DNA of 64,000 nt from Chitinophaga polysaccharea (GTDB taxonomy: Bacteria > Bacteroidota > Bacteroidia > Chitinophagales > Chitinophagaceae), in the NCBI RefSeq assembly GCF_007829335.1, contig NZ_VIWO01000001.1, positions 682,001 to 746,000 of the forward strand. Reading direction: 5' to 3'. Below, one piece after another: positions 7,614 to 16,895 of this stretch. Position 1 is the first letter of the stretch, and each line of letters begins with the position of its first letter. Position numbers and translations under genes: made by a program. The notes beneath the pieces are model-generated. The model saw nothing but the letters and a program-made list of their open reading frames with translations, ran no database searches and was not told the DNA's origin.

Positions 7614-8330
7614 TTATAAAAACCTTGCGAGATAGTGCATCAGATCCTTTCTTGATACAGGTCCCCCATGTCCCAAATAAAATTTATCTGCTTTTTCTTT
7701 AAGCACTTTTTCAATACTTTTTTTCAATGCTGTGAGGTCATCATGAAAAGGAGGATGTTTCATTCTTGAATAAAACATAATGCCTCCCAACAATATGCCC
7801 GAAGAAGCCAAATCCACTATTATTGCGTTGCCATCACTAAGAATAACGGAAAGAGAACCTGGTGTATGCCCGGGAGTATGAATAATTTTTCCGTCTATTC
7901 CCCATTCATTAAGGTCATAATTACAATCACCGTTTAAGATGATATCTGGCTCGCATGGTGTAGCTACATCTCTTATAAGCTTTCGTTTTAGTATATTCCA
8001 AAACTTCTTATTCGGTTTTAGCGTTTCGACCATACTTTTACCTGTCCTCAATGCAACCGCATCCAAAGCATGTATAAGGAGCGGAACACCCAATTTCAGC
8101 TTAAGTTCTGCGGCGCTGCCAAAATGATCAATATGTCCATGAGTAATAATAATCAAACCAATATCCTTCTTATCAATTCCATGAGATTTTAACTGAAAAA
8201 GAATCTCCTCCTCACTTCGCGGTATACCCGAATCCACAAGAATATGTTTTTTCGTTCCCTTAATTACAAAAGAATTTATCATTCCCATTGGTAAAATGGA
8301 TAATTGTATTACACTTTTCATCATTTTCAT
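7614..8330 (-). CDS. MBL-fold metallo-hydrolase
   Basis: The 238-residue protein has the metallo-beta-lactamase fold signature. The dinuclear metal site motif HGHIDH occurs at 64-69, a further ligand lies in HTPGHTPGS (H155), then an aspartate in IIVDLAS (D173) and a terminal histidine in YLGHGG (H221). The HTPGHTPGS form is common in the glyoxalase II/hydrolase branch; the substrate is not predictable. It lacks a signal peptide and is probably cytoplasmic. It follows the Crp/Fnr gene by about 60 bases on the same strand, so the two are likely co-transcribed. Internal ATGs at codons 3 and 4 are alternative starts. Confidence 0.88.
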   Translation of the reverse strand: MKMMKSVIQLSILPMGMINSFVIKGTKKHILVDSGIPRSEEEILFQLKSHGIDKKDIGLIIITHGHIDHFGSAAELKLKLGVPLLIHALDAVALRTGKSMVETLKPNKKFWNILKRKLIRDVATPCEPDIILNGDCNYDLNEWGIDGKIIHTPGHTPGSLSVILSDGNAIIVDLASSGILLGGIMFYSRMKHPPFHDDLTALKKSIEKVLKEKADKFYLGHGGPVSRKDLMHYLARFL

Positions 8331-8390
8331 TTTTTTATACTAAAACGATGCAAAGGTCTGTGGCAGAAAGCAAAATATACTTGATAATTG

Positions 8391-8966
8391 TTAAGAAATC
8401 ACTTGTCTGCGAATGCGGCTTAAAGATTCTGGTTTTATTCCAATGTATGAAGCGATATATTGAAGTGGAACATCCCTTATTATTTCCGGTCGGGTGGAAA
8501 TTAGTTTTAAATAGCGTTTTTCTGCCGAAAGAGTTAGAATATCCTTCATTCTCTGCTCGTTAAACGTCAGGGATTGTTCATAAATATTTTTGCAAAACTT
8601 TGTCCACTTTTGACTATGCTGATAAAGTGCGTCAAGATTTTTTTTCGAGATTTTTAAAAGACTGCATGGAGTAATGCTTTCGACGTTGTCCTGTGCGGGT
8701 ATAGCTGCAATGAAGCTATTGAAAGAAGTAATAAAATTAAGCTGACAATTAATATGGGTTGTTATCTCCACTCCATTCTCAATGTGGAATACTCTTATAT
8801 AACCTGAATTAATAAAATAAAGATGATTAGCAATACTATTTTCTTTTTCTAAAAGCTCGTTTTTGCTAACCGTAACGGGTTCAAAATAATTTTCAATAAG
8901 ACCAATATCAAATTCGTCAAGAGAAACATTTCCTTCAACAAACCTGATTAATTTTTCATGCTTCAT
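8391..8966 (-). CDS. Crp/Fnr-family transcriptional regulator
   Basis: The protein has an N-terminal cyclic-nucleotide-binding-like jelly roll (about 15-115, with FINSGYIRVFHIENGVEITTH) and a C-terminal helix-turn-helix (LQYIASYIGIKPESLSRIRR near the end). Starting at ATG 8966 gives 191 residues, the usual size of Bacteroidota Crp/Fnr proteins. The frame extends 20 codons further upstream, but those codons look non-homologous and I leave them out. Key cAMP-contact residues are not obvious, so the effector may not be cAMP. A -7-like element on the minus strand (TAACTTTG, 9037-9044) lies upstream. It probably controls the MBL-fold gene behind it. Confidence 0.88.
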   Translation of the reverse strand: MKHEKLIRFVEGNVSLDEFDIGLIENYFEPVTVSKNELLEKENSIANHLYFINSGYIRVFHIENGVEITTHINCQLNFITSFNSFIAAIPAQDNVESITPCSLLKISKKNLDALYQHSQKWTKFCKNIYEQSLTFNEQRMKDILTLSAEKRYLKLISTRPEIIRDVPLQYIASYIGIKPESLSRIRRQVIS

Positions 8967-9050
8967 TTTAAATGGTTGATTATGCAACGCTTGTCTTTTA
9001 GGTCTACAGGCAGCGATTATCACCACTGTTGTTGAGCAAAGTTACAATAA

Positions 9051-9188
9051 TTAGGAAAACAGTTATTGAATGACGGACAATACATCCTGCAGTTTAAGGG
9101 CATGATACCTAAGAAAGTCGTGAATAAGGAGGTCCTGTATTTTAATGGAAGGAAAACGCGGTTATCCCGTAAAAATCAATTTCCTTAA
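9051..9188 (+). pseudogene. Possible C-terminal remnant (LytTR-like?)
   Basis: From just after a TAA at 9048-9050, 45 codons run open to TAA 9186-9188 and end NEVLYFNGRKTRLSRKNQ-like, loosely recalling the last strands of LytTR DNA-binding domains. There is no plausible start for a whole protein, and the frame abuts the 3' end of the convergent amj gene. It may be a leftover from rearrangement at the island edge. The family suggestion is weak. Confidence 0.2.
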
Positions 9189-9195
9189 AATCTGG

Positions 9196-9996
9196 CTACA
9201 CTTTTTCTGCCAACAAGGCGATCAATTGTGCACAAGGCAAAAACAACAATTGCGCAAGCAAGGTCCCACCTACCCTGGCCAGCACCATATAGCTGATATA
9301 CTTCCGGAAAGAACTTTCTGCCAGCTTTCCCAATACAACGTCATCAGTAAGAATGGATAAATGCGGATCAATAAATAACGCCATCAATACCGTTGCCACC
9401 CCATTTATGACGCCGGATAAATTACTGGCGGTTGTTCTATAGGAGGGATTCAGGTAGGCTGCATATACACAGGATAAAACTGAAATGGTGATCACAGCTG
9501 TTGCCGCCAGGTTATATAAAAAAATACGCCAGGGAAAATTGCGCTGATCCGGCAACTCCAGTAAGTGTTCCCGGGAGGGCATCTTCAGGCTTTCTTTTAT
9601 AAACAGCATGCCCGCTCCCGAAAATCCCAGGTAAAATAGCCGGGGTATAGATTTATGGACGCTGAAGTGAGCTACCGCACCGGATAGTAAGCGTTGAAAA
9701 GTAGGTATCAAAAAAGCGCCTAAAATAGATCCAGCCGTACAGGAGAATATAATATACCTGAATACCAGCATATTGGATGATATATGCTGCTGCAGATCCT
9801 GTTCCACCGTTTTGGCTAATAAAGGCGCCTGCAGCGTGTTTGCCGTACGGGAGAATAAAACCAATATGTTAAACAATGAAAAAGTAATTGCTATTCTCCC
9901 GGTTCTGACGCCTACAATCCGTACGGCATATGACAAAGTAGTAATCAGGTTTATCAGCAATGTGAGAATAAGAACAAAGATAATCTGGGTAGACAT
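9196..9996 (-). CDS. amj: Amj-type alternate lipid II flippase (DUF2837)
   Basis: This 266-residue polytopic membrane protein begins with the family signature (FVLILTLLINLITTLSYAVR, then VGVRTGRIAI and SRTANTLQAPLL). Hydrophobic segments fall near 1-25, 35-55, 75-100, 165-190, 200-220 and 235-260. In Bacillus, Amj flips lipid II across the membrane for peptidoglycan synthesis and can replace MurJ. The gene stands alone, with a regulator and island debris on the left and an oxidoreductase on the right. Family membership is convincing from the N-terminal block; flippase activity here is inferred. A MurJ homologue is not visible in the window. Confidence 0.85.
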   Translation of the reverse strand: MSTQIIFVLILTLLINLITTLSYAVRIVGVRTGRIAITFSLFNILVLFSRTANTLQAPLLAKTVEQDLQQHISSNMLVFRYIIFSCTAGSILGAFLIPTFQRLLSGAVAHFSVHKSIPRLFYLGFSGAGMLFIKESLKMPSREHLLELPDQRNFPWRIFLYNLAATAVITISVLSCVYAAYLNPSYRTTASNLSGVINGVATVLMALFIDPHLSILTDDVVLGKLAESSFRKYISYMVLARVGGTLLAQLLFLPCAQLIALLAEKV

Positions 9997-10062
9997 AAGT
10001 AATTTTTGTGAGGCCTCTTAAAATTACTACTTCCAACCCATCCTTCAAAAGAAAGATTCGTC

Positions 10063-10641
10063 TTACGAACAGCTGTTATACTCCTTACATAGTTCAGCTA
10101 CTGTGTCATGAAATTTCTCCATAAAATCCAGGTACATTTCCACGCTCTTTTCAATCCTCTCGGTGGTGGCACGATGTTCCAGTCCGTAGAAAGCAAACAA
10201 CGGCCGGTAATCTGCCAGCACATACCGGAAGGTTATTTCAAAGGGGGTAGTCAGCTCGTTTAACGTGTATTTGTACTTACCGTCAGCAGTATAGTCCTGC
10301 TCATCAATGCCCACAGAAATGGCCAGCGCCACCTTTTTATCCTTCATTTTATACCCGCTCTTGCTGCCATATGCCCAGCCGTGGATAAGTACCTCATCCA
10401 GCCATTTTTTTAGCAGCGGGGGACAATTAAACCAGTAAAACGGAAACTGGAAAATAATGGTTTCATGCTCTTCCAATAACGCCTGTTCTTTTTGAACATC
10501 TATTTCACCGGATGGGTAGGCCGTATATAAATCATGTACCCGGTATTTATCGGGATATTGCTGCAATGCGGCTACCCATTTTTTGTTTACTACAGATGTT
10601 TCCATATCTGGATGAATCACTATCACCAATATCTTGCTCAT
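10063..10641 (-). CDS. Flavodoxin-fold NAD(P)H-dependent oxidoreductase
   Basis: A 192-residue protein of the KefF/MdaB/YwrO-like quinone reductase group: N-terminal beta strand and phosphate loop (ILVIVIHPDMETSVVNKKW), then IIFQFPFYWFNCPPLLKKWLDEVL, the family's flavin-contact segment, and WAYGSKSGYKMKDKKVALAISVG. It would bind FMN or FAD and reduce quinones or similar electrophiles in the cytoplasm. It is divergent from an HxlR regulator with a short shared promoter region, a common arrangement in which the regulator responds to the electrophile. The substrate is unknown. Confidence 0.88.
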   Translation of the reverse strand: MSKILVIVIHPDMETSVVNKKWVAALQQYPDKYRVHDLYTAYPSGEIDVQKEQALLEEHETIIFQFPFYWFNCPPLLKKWLDEVLIHGWAYGSKSGYKMKDKKVALAISVGIDEQDYTADGKYKYTLNELTTPFEITFRYVLADYRPLFAFYGLEHRATTERIEKSVEMYLDFMEKFHDTVAELCKEYNSCS

Positions 10642-10738
10642 ATCTTACTATCTATTTTTAACTCTGTGCAAAAATATTTAAGTTGCTGATGGAATCGGGT
10701 CTGCAGGCCCAATGTATGGAGCTAACAAAAGTGTAAGT

Positions 10739-11104
10739 ATGAGCAAAATAAAACCGACATCAACCCACGATGAAAACAAACGGCTGCTGGAGGCAGAGTG
10801 CCCTGAAATATATGCTTCCAACCTGATCAACGGGCAATGGACGGTGGCCATCTGCTGTTACCTGGGCGCAGGAAAAATGCGTTTTGCCGCCTTGAAGAAA
10901 AAGCTGCCTGCCATCACAGATCGGATGTTGACACTGGAGCTACGGAAAATGGAAGAAAAAGGATTAATCTCCAGAACCATTTTCGCAGAAGTACCCGTGC
11001 GTGTAGAGTACGAATTAACGCCTATCGGCCATGAACTAACCCCTGTCATCCAACAACTGGAAATCTGGGGTAAAAAGCATAAAGCATTGTTCGATAAACA
11101 ATAG
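10739..11104 (+). CDS. HxlR-family transcriptional regulator
   Basis: Winged-helix regulator of about 121 residues. The family core is clear: ING-QWTVAICCYL, then MRFAALKKKLPAITDRMLTLELRKMEEKGLI and the wing VRVEYELTPIGHEL. The ATG at 10739 is preferred over 10712 because the family usually begins about 25-30 residues before the HTH; the difference is nine codons. A cysteine precedes the HTH (ECPEIYA), as in redox/electrophile-sensing members such as YodB and HypR, which fits the divergent oxidoreductase as the target. That regulatory link is inference. Confidence 0.9.
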   Translation: MSKIKPTSTHDENKRLLEAECPEIYASNLINGQWTVAICCYLGAGKMRFAALKKKLPAITDRMLTLELRKMEEKGLISRTIFAEVPVRVEYELTPIGHELTPVIQQLEIWGKKHKALFDKQ

Positions 11105-11371
11105 CCGATACCCCGCTTTCTTATTGAGATAAGAGTTGACAAAACTGTACAGGCTGGACCTGTTGTCAGTTACCAGGTTGCTAATATGTTGGGCAGCCAA
11201 TATTATTTCAATTCCCTTTACTAGTCAACAGGTACTTACCAACCTTTACGTGATAAGAAGGTTGCCGCCCTCCCGGGCGACAACCACAACCCCTCAAAAT
11301 AAAATGCAATGAAGCACTTTATACAGAGTACAGATACTACGCTACACACCCTACCTGCCTTTGTCCTGGTG

Positions 11372-11914
11372 TCATTCGCAGTATCGTACTCTGCTCTCCA
11401 CTACAGTCCGCATTAACGCCTCTATTTCCTTCACCCGCTCATCAAAACGTAATTTCGATTGTGTTACCAACCGATCCAGTATATGGATGGTTCCATTCTC
11501 TACATGCTGTTCCAGCAACAATAAATCATCATCGCTGATGACATGCTTGTCGAACCAGCTATTCCTCAGCACCAGGTAATGAACGTCCAGCCCCGACCGG
11601 TTCAAATACGCCAGTATTCCCTTCATATCTCTAATGCTATCATCAAATACAAGGCTGGCCGGAATCAGGAAAGATGTATCCGTTTCGGTATGGAAATGCA
11701 ATGCTGACCTTATTCGCGCCAGCTGGTCGTCCGAACGATGGTTGGTGTCTGAATTATTAACAACAATAAAGGGCGCAGCTCCCAGGGAAGGCGCCTGAAT
11801 GGGTTGCTTAAAGGGGAAGAATAATCTTCTTTGAAATATTTGTTGCAGCGTTTTCGTTTTGCCTGTGTGGGGGTAACCAACAATGACAAACAATTTCTTT
11901 GGGTTAAAATTCAT
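11372..11914 (-). CDS. Small P-loop NTPase-like protein, function unknown
   Basis: From ATG 11914 (nine codons inside the longest frame) the protein has 180 residues and opens with a strand and Walker A loop (KLFVIVGYPHTGKTKT). Later strands (APFIVVNNSD, SFLIPASLVF, DVHYLVLRNSWFD) and a helical C-terminus suit a compact nucleoside kinase/GTPase-like fold, but no NKxD or clear Walker B motif is present. I do not recognise the family. It is a single gene between the HxlR regulator and a permease, on its own minus-strand transcript. A role in sensing or phosphorylating something small is possible but unproven. Confidence 0.7.
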   Translation of the reverse strand: MNFNPKKLFVIVGYPHTGKTKTLQQIFQRRLFFPFKQPIQAPSLGAAPFIVVNNSDTNHRSDDQLARIRSALHFHTETDTSFLIPASLVFDDSIRDMKGILAYLNRSGLDVHYLVLRNSWFDKHVISDDDLLLLEQHVENGTIHILDRLVTQSKLRFDERVKEIEALMRTVVESRVRYCE

Positions 11915-12008
11915 ACCCAAAACAACTATAAAAAAAAGCACAAACTGTTAATCAAATCTTAACAGGCAATTTTTTTTCTCCAACAAAAAACGGGATGACT
12001 TATTGACC

Positions 12009-14414
12009 TTATTCTGTACTAAGACTTTTTACCGGGTTGGTAGATGCCAGGCGCTTGGTCATACCCGTTATTACAACAGATACCAGCGCCAACAGCAACA
12101 TGCCCACTATTAAAAATGGCCCCACTCCTATATCTACGCTGTATGCATAATCCATTAACCACCGATGGCAAAGGTACCACGCCAGTGGCCAGGCCACCAC
12201 ATTAGAAATAACCATGATCCAGGAAAATTCCTTTACAAACAACGATATAATATTAACACTGGTAGCCCCCAATACTTTACGGATTCCCATTTCCTTACTT
12301 CTCCTGGCAATACTCAGGGTTACAATACCCAATACGCCCAGCAATACTATCATCATGGATACTACGGTAGCCACCCTGGCCGCCTTTTGCATCTGCGACT
12401 CTGTTTCATACAACTGTGCAATGCTATCATCCAGGAATTTAAAATCAAACGGAGCATTTGAAAATACCTCGCGCCACTTGCGCTCCAATGCAGCTATCTG
12501 TTTGGAAGGATTTCCTGGAACAAACCGGAAGGAAAGATACCGGTAAATATTATTGAAACGCACATCAATAAAGCAAACCGGCGCAATGGCATCTTTCATG
12601 GTACCAAAATGAAAATCCTTCATCACCCCACTTACATACATCACGGTATTTATATTATGAATACGCACTGGCTTATTCATTGCATCGGCCGGATTCTTCC
12701 ACCCCAGCGAGCGTGCCGCTGCTTCTGTAATAACTAATTTAGATGAATCAGCAGAAGTCCCGCTATAAAAAGCGCCTTCTTTCATCTTAATGTTGTACGT
12801 TGCCGGAAACCGCTCGTCAGATATAATAGAGGTCATAGACACCGCCGTACTGGAATCATTTTCTGCCCGGTAAACCATATATGCTCCACTGCTCCACCCG
12901 TCGGTAATTTCATAGGAAAAGGACGCATCTTTTATCTCCGGCATAGCCCGGAATTCATCCCGCATTCTTTCCATATGCTTTACACCTGTTGCGGTCCAGT
13001 CACGCGGCACCGGCACTGTAACAATATGATCCTTATCATAGCCAAGATCTGTATGAAAGAAAAAAGATACCTGCTTATCTATCACAATGGCAACAATAAA
13101 CACCACGATCGCCGTTACAAATTGAACGGTGATCAGGGAACGCCTGAAGACCAACTTCTCCTGGACATTCTTTAACTTCCCTTTCAATGCTGCTACGGAT
13201 GGCTGCGCAGATAACACAAATGCGGGGTACAAACCAGCCAGCAAACCGGTAACCAGGATAATCATCACCGGCAAAACCGCAAACCACACCGGGAAAGATG
13301 CCGGCGAAGGAAGCTCTTTTCCAATCAACTGTGCAAACATTGGTCGCAGTATAAAAAATAAAACAACGGAGACAACAAAGGCAAACGTCACCACGAGCAC
13401 CGATTCCGTAATGAATTGGAAAATCAATTGCCACCTTCTGCTACCCATCGCCTTTCTTACACCTATTTCTTTCAGCCGCGTTAAGGAATTACCTACCGAA
13501 ATATTGACAAAGTTGATAATTGCCATCAACAATATAAATAAAGCCACATAGGAAAAAATCGCTACCATCCGGCCCGCCAATCCTTTATACATTCCCATAT
13601 AACAATCCTTTAAAGCAACCGGGTACACTTCCAATGCTTTCTGTATTTCAGGAGTGGCATTCGTTTTAATCAACGTGGCCAAAGGCCCTTTCAACTGCTC
13701 CGGTTTCACACCAGGCTTCAGTAATACATATCCAACTATATTGGGAGATTGCCAGCTGGTGAACCCAAAAGTCCGCCCGAAATAACGAAGACTGGCCGGA
13801 GCAAGAAATATTTCATTCCCGGGCTTGGCATAATTCGTAATCGTATTAAATGGTAAGTCTTTGATGACCGCAGTTACTTCAAAGTTATCATTCCTGCCAT
13901 CAAACGATTGTATTTTTAATAACTGCCCTACTATATCAGTCTTCCCAAAAAACTGCTTTGCTTTCTTTTCTGTTAGTACCACTGCATTGGGCTTATCCAG
14001 CGCTGTACGCGGATCCCCATATAATACCGGGAAATTAAACACATCAAAAAAAGTAGAATCTCCCGGGTGTACTCCTTCCCGGTAATGCTTATCCCCCACT
14101 GTAACCACCACCATGATGGCATCATGCGCGTATGCTTTTTCTATCAGGCTGGGGTAATTATCCTGCAACGCTTTTGTGAGCGGTCCTAACGTAGCAAATT
14201 CAACCCCCATTTCTGGGTTTGCCCATTTACTTTTTAAGAGAAAAATACGATCATTGTTCTTAATGAATCGGTTCACCTGCAACTCTCCCCACGCATAAGC
14301 ACCAATCATTAACACAAATGTGATTCCGATGGCCAGTCCCCAAACATTCACCAAGGCAAAAAAACGGTGTTTCATAACGTTCCGCCAGGCAACCAGGAAG
14401 TAGTTTTTAATCAT
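12009..14414 (-). CDS. FtsX/MacB-type ABC transporter permease
   Basis: The 801-residue protein has the two-module layout common in Bacteroidota. It has TM1 near 20-43, a large periplasmic MacB_PCD-like domain (about 50-280), and a first FtsX domain of three TMs (about 285-415) with the GVRKAMGS coupling motif. A further TM near 427-447 and a second periplasmic domain follow, then a second FtsX domain near 680-790 with GIRKVLGAT. The duplicated RK-x-LG/MG motifs contact the ATPase. No ATP-binding subunit is adjacent, so it must pair with one encoded elsewhere. Such permeases act in export or mechanotransmission rather than import. Substrate unknown. Confidence 0.9.
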   Translation of the reverse strand: MIKNYFLVAWRNVMKHRFFALVNVWGLAIGITFVLMIGAYAWGELQVNRFIKNNDRIFLLKSKWANPEMGVEFATLGPLTKALQDNYPSLIEKAYAHDAIMVVVTVGDKHYREGVHPGDSTFFDVFNFPVLYGDPRTALDKPNAVVLTEKKAKQFFGKTDIVGQLLKIQSFDGRNDNFEVTAVIKDLPFNTITNYAKPGNEIFLAPASLRYFGRTFGFTSWQSPNIVGYVLLKPGVKPEQLKGPLATLIKTNATPEIQKALEVYPVALKDCYMGMYKGLAGRMVAIFSYVALFILLMAIINFVNISVGNSLTRLKEIGVRKAMGSRRWQLIFQFITESVLVVTFAFVVSVVLFFILRPMFAQLIGKELPSPASFPVWFAVLPVMIILVTGLLAGLYPAFVLSAQPSVAALKGKLKNVQEKLVFRRSLITVQFVTAIVVFIVAIVIDKQVSFFFHTDLGYDKDHIVTVPVPRDWTATGVKHMERMRDEFRAMPEIKDASFSYEITDGWSSGAYMVYRAENDSSTAVSMTSIISDERFPATYNIKMKEGAFYSGTSADSSKLVITEAAARSLGWKNPADAMNKPVRIHNINTVMYVSGVMKDFHFGTMKDAIAPVCFIDVRFNNIYRYLSFRFVPGNPSKQIAALERKWREVFSNAPFDFKFLDDSIAQLYETESQMQKAARVATVVSMMIVLLGVLGIVTLSIARRSKEMGIRKVLGATSVNIISLFVKEFSWIMVISNVVAWPLAWYLCHRWLMDYAYSVDIGVGPFLIVGMLLLALVSVVITGMTKRLASTNPVKSLSTE

Positions 14415-14629
14415 AATGCAAAGATTGACACTGGCTTTCGACTAAAAAAATGCCGCAACATAATTAATTGATAATCAAATAACAAAATGGCTGCAATTGT
14501 CCGATTACGCACAATATTCGTCCACTTTTGCACGGATATTCTGCCCACCCTGTACATACAAATACCCTATACAACATTCTCTTTTATTTGTATTTTGTAC
14601 GCTTATTCCTCGTAGATAAATAATCTGGT

Positions 14630-16771
14630 ATGAAAAAACTACTGGCTATAAGCCTGATCCTGCTGTCTGTCAGGATATTCGCACAGAACATCCGCATTAC
14701 CACCCACAACATCAGCCTCGTTTACCACGTAAACCAGGAAGGGCGCCTGGTACAACAATATTTCGGGCCACAACTCCACCCCGAATATGCCGATACCCTG
14801 GTAAAAAACCAACAGGAAGCCTACGTCACCGCTGGTATGGAAAGCCTCCTCGATCCCGCCATCCGCGTGGTACACAACGATGGAAACCCATCCCTGGAAC
14901 TGAAATACATTTCTCATAACTCAGTCCCAACTGCACCCAACGTTACAGCTACCACCATTACTCTCCAGGATCCTGTATACCCCGTAACGGTTACCCTGCA
15001 TTTTGAAGCCTATGACAAGGAAGATATTATCAAAGCATGGACGGAAATAAAGCATAACGAGAAAAAACCAATTCTCCTTACCGCCTATGCTTCTTCCATG
15101 CTGCATATAAATGCTGAAAAATACTGGCTAACCCAATTCCACGGCGATTGGGCCAAAGAAGTAAATATGCAGGAACAATACCTCACTGCCGGCATGAAAA
15201 TACTGGACAGCAAACTGGGAACCCGCGCCAACATGTACCAGTCTCCTATGTTCCTTTTGTCTGTAGATCAGCCTGCACAGGAGGAAAATGGAACGGTGCT
15301 GGCCGGCACCCTCGCCTGGACCGGTAATTTTAAATTCGGCTTTGAAGTAGACGAACGCAACGCACTCCATATCAACGCCGGGATCAATCCTTATGCCAGC
15401 GACTATACGCTAAAACCAGCGGAAGTATTTACTACGCCCGCTTTTATCTTCACTTTATCAGATAAAGGAAAAGGACAGGCCAGTCGTAACTTTCAACACT
15501 GGGCACTAAACTATGGGATACTGGATGGACATGGGCCCCGGCTTACCCTGCTCAATAACTGGGAAGCCACCGGCATGGACTTCAACGAACAACGTCTTAC
15601 AGGCCTCTTTGGCGGCGCCAAACAATTGGGTGTAGACCTGTTCCTCCTCGACGACGGCTGGTTTGCCAATAAATTTCCGCGCAACGAGGATAACGCCGGT
15701 CTGGGCGACTGGGAGCCCAATACTGCCAAACTCCCTCATGGACTCGGCTACCTCGTAAAAGAGGCTGAAAAACAGGGCATTAAATTCGGTATCTGGCTGG
15801 AACCGGAAATGGTAAATCCCAGGAGTGAACTGTATACCAAACACCCCGACTGGATACTCCGCCTCCCTAACCGCGCAGAAAACTATTACCGCAATCAGAT
15901 GGTCCTGGACCTTACCAACCCTGCTGTACAGGACTTTGTATTCGGCGTGGTGGATAAAACTATGTCCGAAAATCCTGGAATCGCCTATATTAAATGGGAC
16001 TGCAACCGCCTGCTCACCAATACTTATTCTCCCTACCTGAAAGAAAAACAATCACATCTCTTTATAGAATATACCCGTAGTCTATATAAAGTGTTCGAAA
16101 GGGTAAGAGCTAAATACCCACACCTGCCTATTATGCTTTGCTCCGGCGGTGGTGGACGTACCGACTACGGCGCCCTGAAATATTTTACGGAATTCTGGCC
16201 AAGTGATAATACCGATGGGCTTGAAAGAATTTATATCCAGTATGGGTATTCACACTTCTTTCCGTCCAATACCATGGCAGCACACATTACCAACTGGGGT
16301 CATCAGTCGCTTAAATTCCGCACAGATGTGGCCATGATGGGCAAGCTCGGTTATGATATTAAAGTAAGCGACTTCAATGATAAAGAACTGCAATTCAGTC
16401 ATGATGCGGTAGAAACGTATAGGCGTATCAGTAATGTTGTATGGTATGGTAACTTATACCGGCTGGTTTCTCCTTACCAGGAAAACAGGGCGGTATTTCA
16501 GTACACCAGCGACGACCAAAAGAAAACAATTGTTTTTAACTACCTGATGAACGTTGGCAAAAACGATGTTTTTACGCCCGTAAAACTCCTGGGCCTCGAT
16601 CCTCAACAGCAATACCGTATCAGGGAAATCAACCTGTTTCCAGGCACACGCTCCTCATTTCACCTGGATAAACTGTATAGCGGTGATTTTCTGATGAAAG
16701 AAGGCATTCAATTGGCGCCAGGTGGTGGTAGGTCATTAACCAGCAATATCCTCGAAATAACGGCCGAATAA
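14630..16771 (+). CDS. Secreted alpha-galactosidase, GH36 family
   Basis: Glycoside hydrolase that releases terminal alpha-galactose from oligosaccharides such as raffinose or from galactomannan side chains. The 713-residue protein has a signal peptide (about 1-18), an N-terminal beta-sandwich, the TIM barrel with DDGWF, the nucleophile in YIKWDCNR (D457) and the acid/base in PSDNTDG (D526), and a C-terminal beta domain. The spacing of 69 residues between the two acids fits GH36, as does LCSGGGGRTDYG between them. It stands alone and ends in its own terminator, so regulation by a nearby system is not visible. The enzyme family is secure; the precise substrate is not. Confidence 0.95.
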   Translation: MKKLLAISLILLSVRIFAQNIRITTHNISLVYHVNQEGRLVQQYFGPQLHPEYADTLVKNQQEAYVTAGMESLLDPAIRVVHNDGNPSLELKYISHNSVPTAPNVTATTITLQDPVYPVTVTLHFEAYDKEDIIKAWTEIKHNEKKPILLTAYASSMLHINAEKYWLTQFHGDWAKEVNMQEQYLTAGMKILDSKLGTRANMYQSPMFLLSVDQPAQEENGTVLAGTLAWTGNFKFGFEVDERNALHINAGINPYASDYTLKPAEVFTTPAFIFTLSDKGKGQASRNFQHWALNYGILDGHGPRLTLLNNWEATGMDFNEQRLTGLFGGAKQLGVDLFLLDDGWFANKFPRNEDNAGLGDWEPNTAKLPHGLGYLVKEAEKQGIKFGIWLEPEMVNPRSELYTKHPDWILRLPNRAENYYRNQMVLDLTNPAVQDFVFGVVDKTMSENPGIAYIKWDCNRLLTNTYSPYLKEKQSHLFIEYTRSLYKVFERVRAKYPHLPIMLCSGGGGRTDYGALKYFTEFWPSDNTDGLERIYIQYGYSHFFPSNTMAAHITNWGHQSLKFRTDVAMMGKLGYDIKVSDFNDKELQFSHDAVETYRRISNVVWYGNLYRLVSPYQENRAVFQYTSDDQKKTIVFNYLMNVGKNDVFTPVKLLGLDPQQQYRIREINLFPGTRSSFHLDKLYSGDFLMKEGIQLAPGGGRSLTSNILEITAE

Positions 16772-16786
16772 GGGCTCAAAAATAGC

Positions 16787-16828
16787 ATGTCCTGCCGCCC
16801 CCTTTAACCGGGGAAGCAGGACATTTTT
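16787..16828 (+). terminator. Rho-independent terminator of the alpha-galactosidase gene
   Basis: ATGTCCTGC (16787-16795) pairs with GCAGGACAT (16815-16823), with further CCCC/GGGG pairing inside, followed by TTTTAT. It lies 16 bases after the stop. Confidence 0.85.
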
Positions 16829-16895
16829 ATGTACGCTGACAGCGCAGGATAATACTTTTCGATTTACTATCTTCAACCCATCAAAATGCCGGCAC

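Noticed and set aside
9145-9360. 71-codon plus-strand frame preceded by AAGGAGGT
   Set aside because: It lies mostly antisense to amj and has no protein-like character. The Shine-Dalgarno-like match is probably fortuitous, since such sites are little used in Bacteroidota.
15506-16051. 181-codon frame antisense to the GH36 gene
   Set aside because: It mirrors the catalytic core of a clear glycoside hydrolase and has no independent support.
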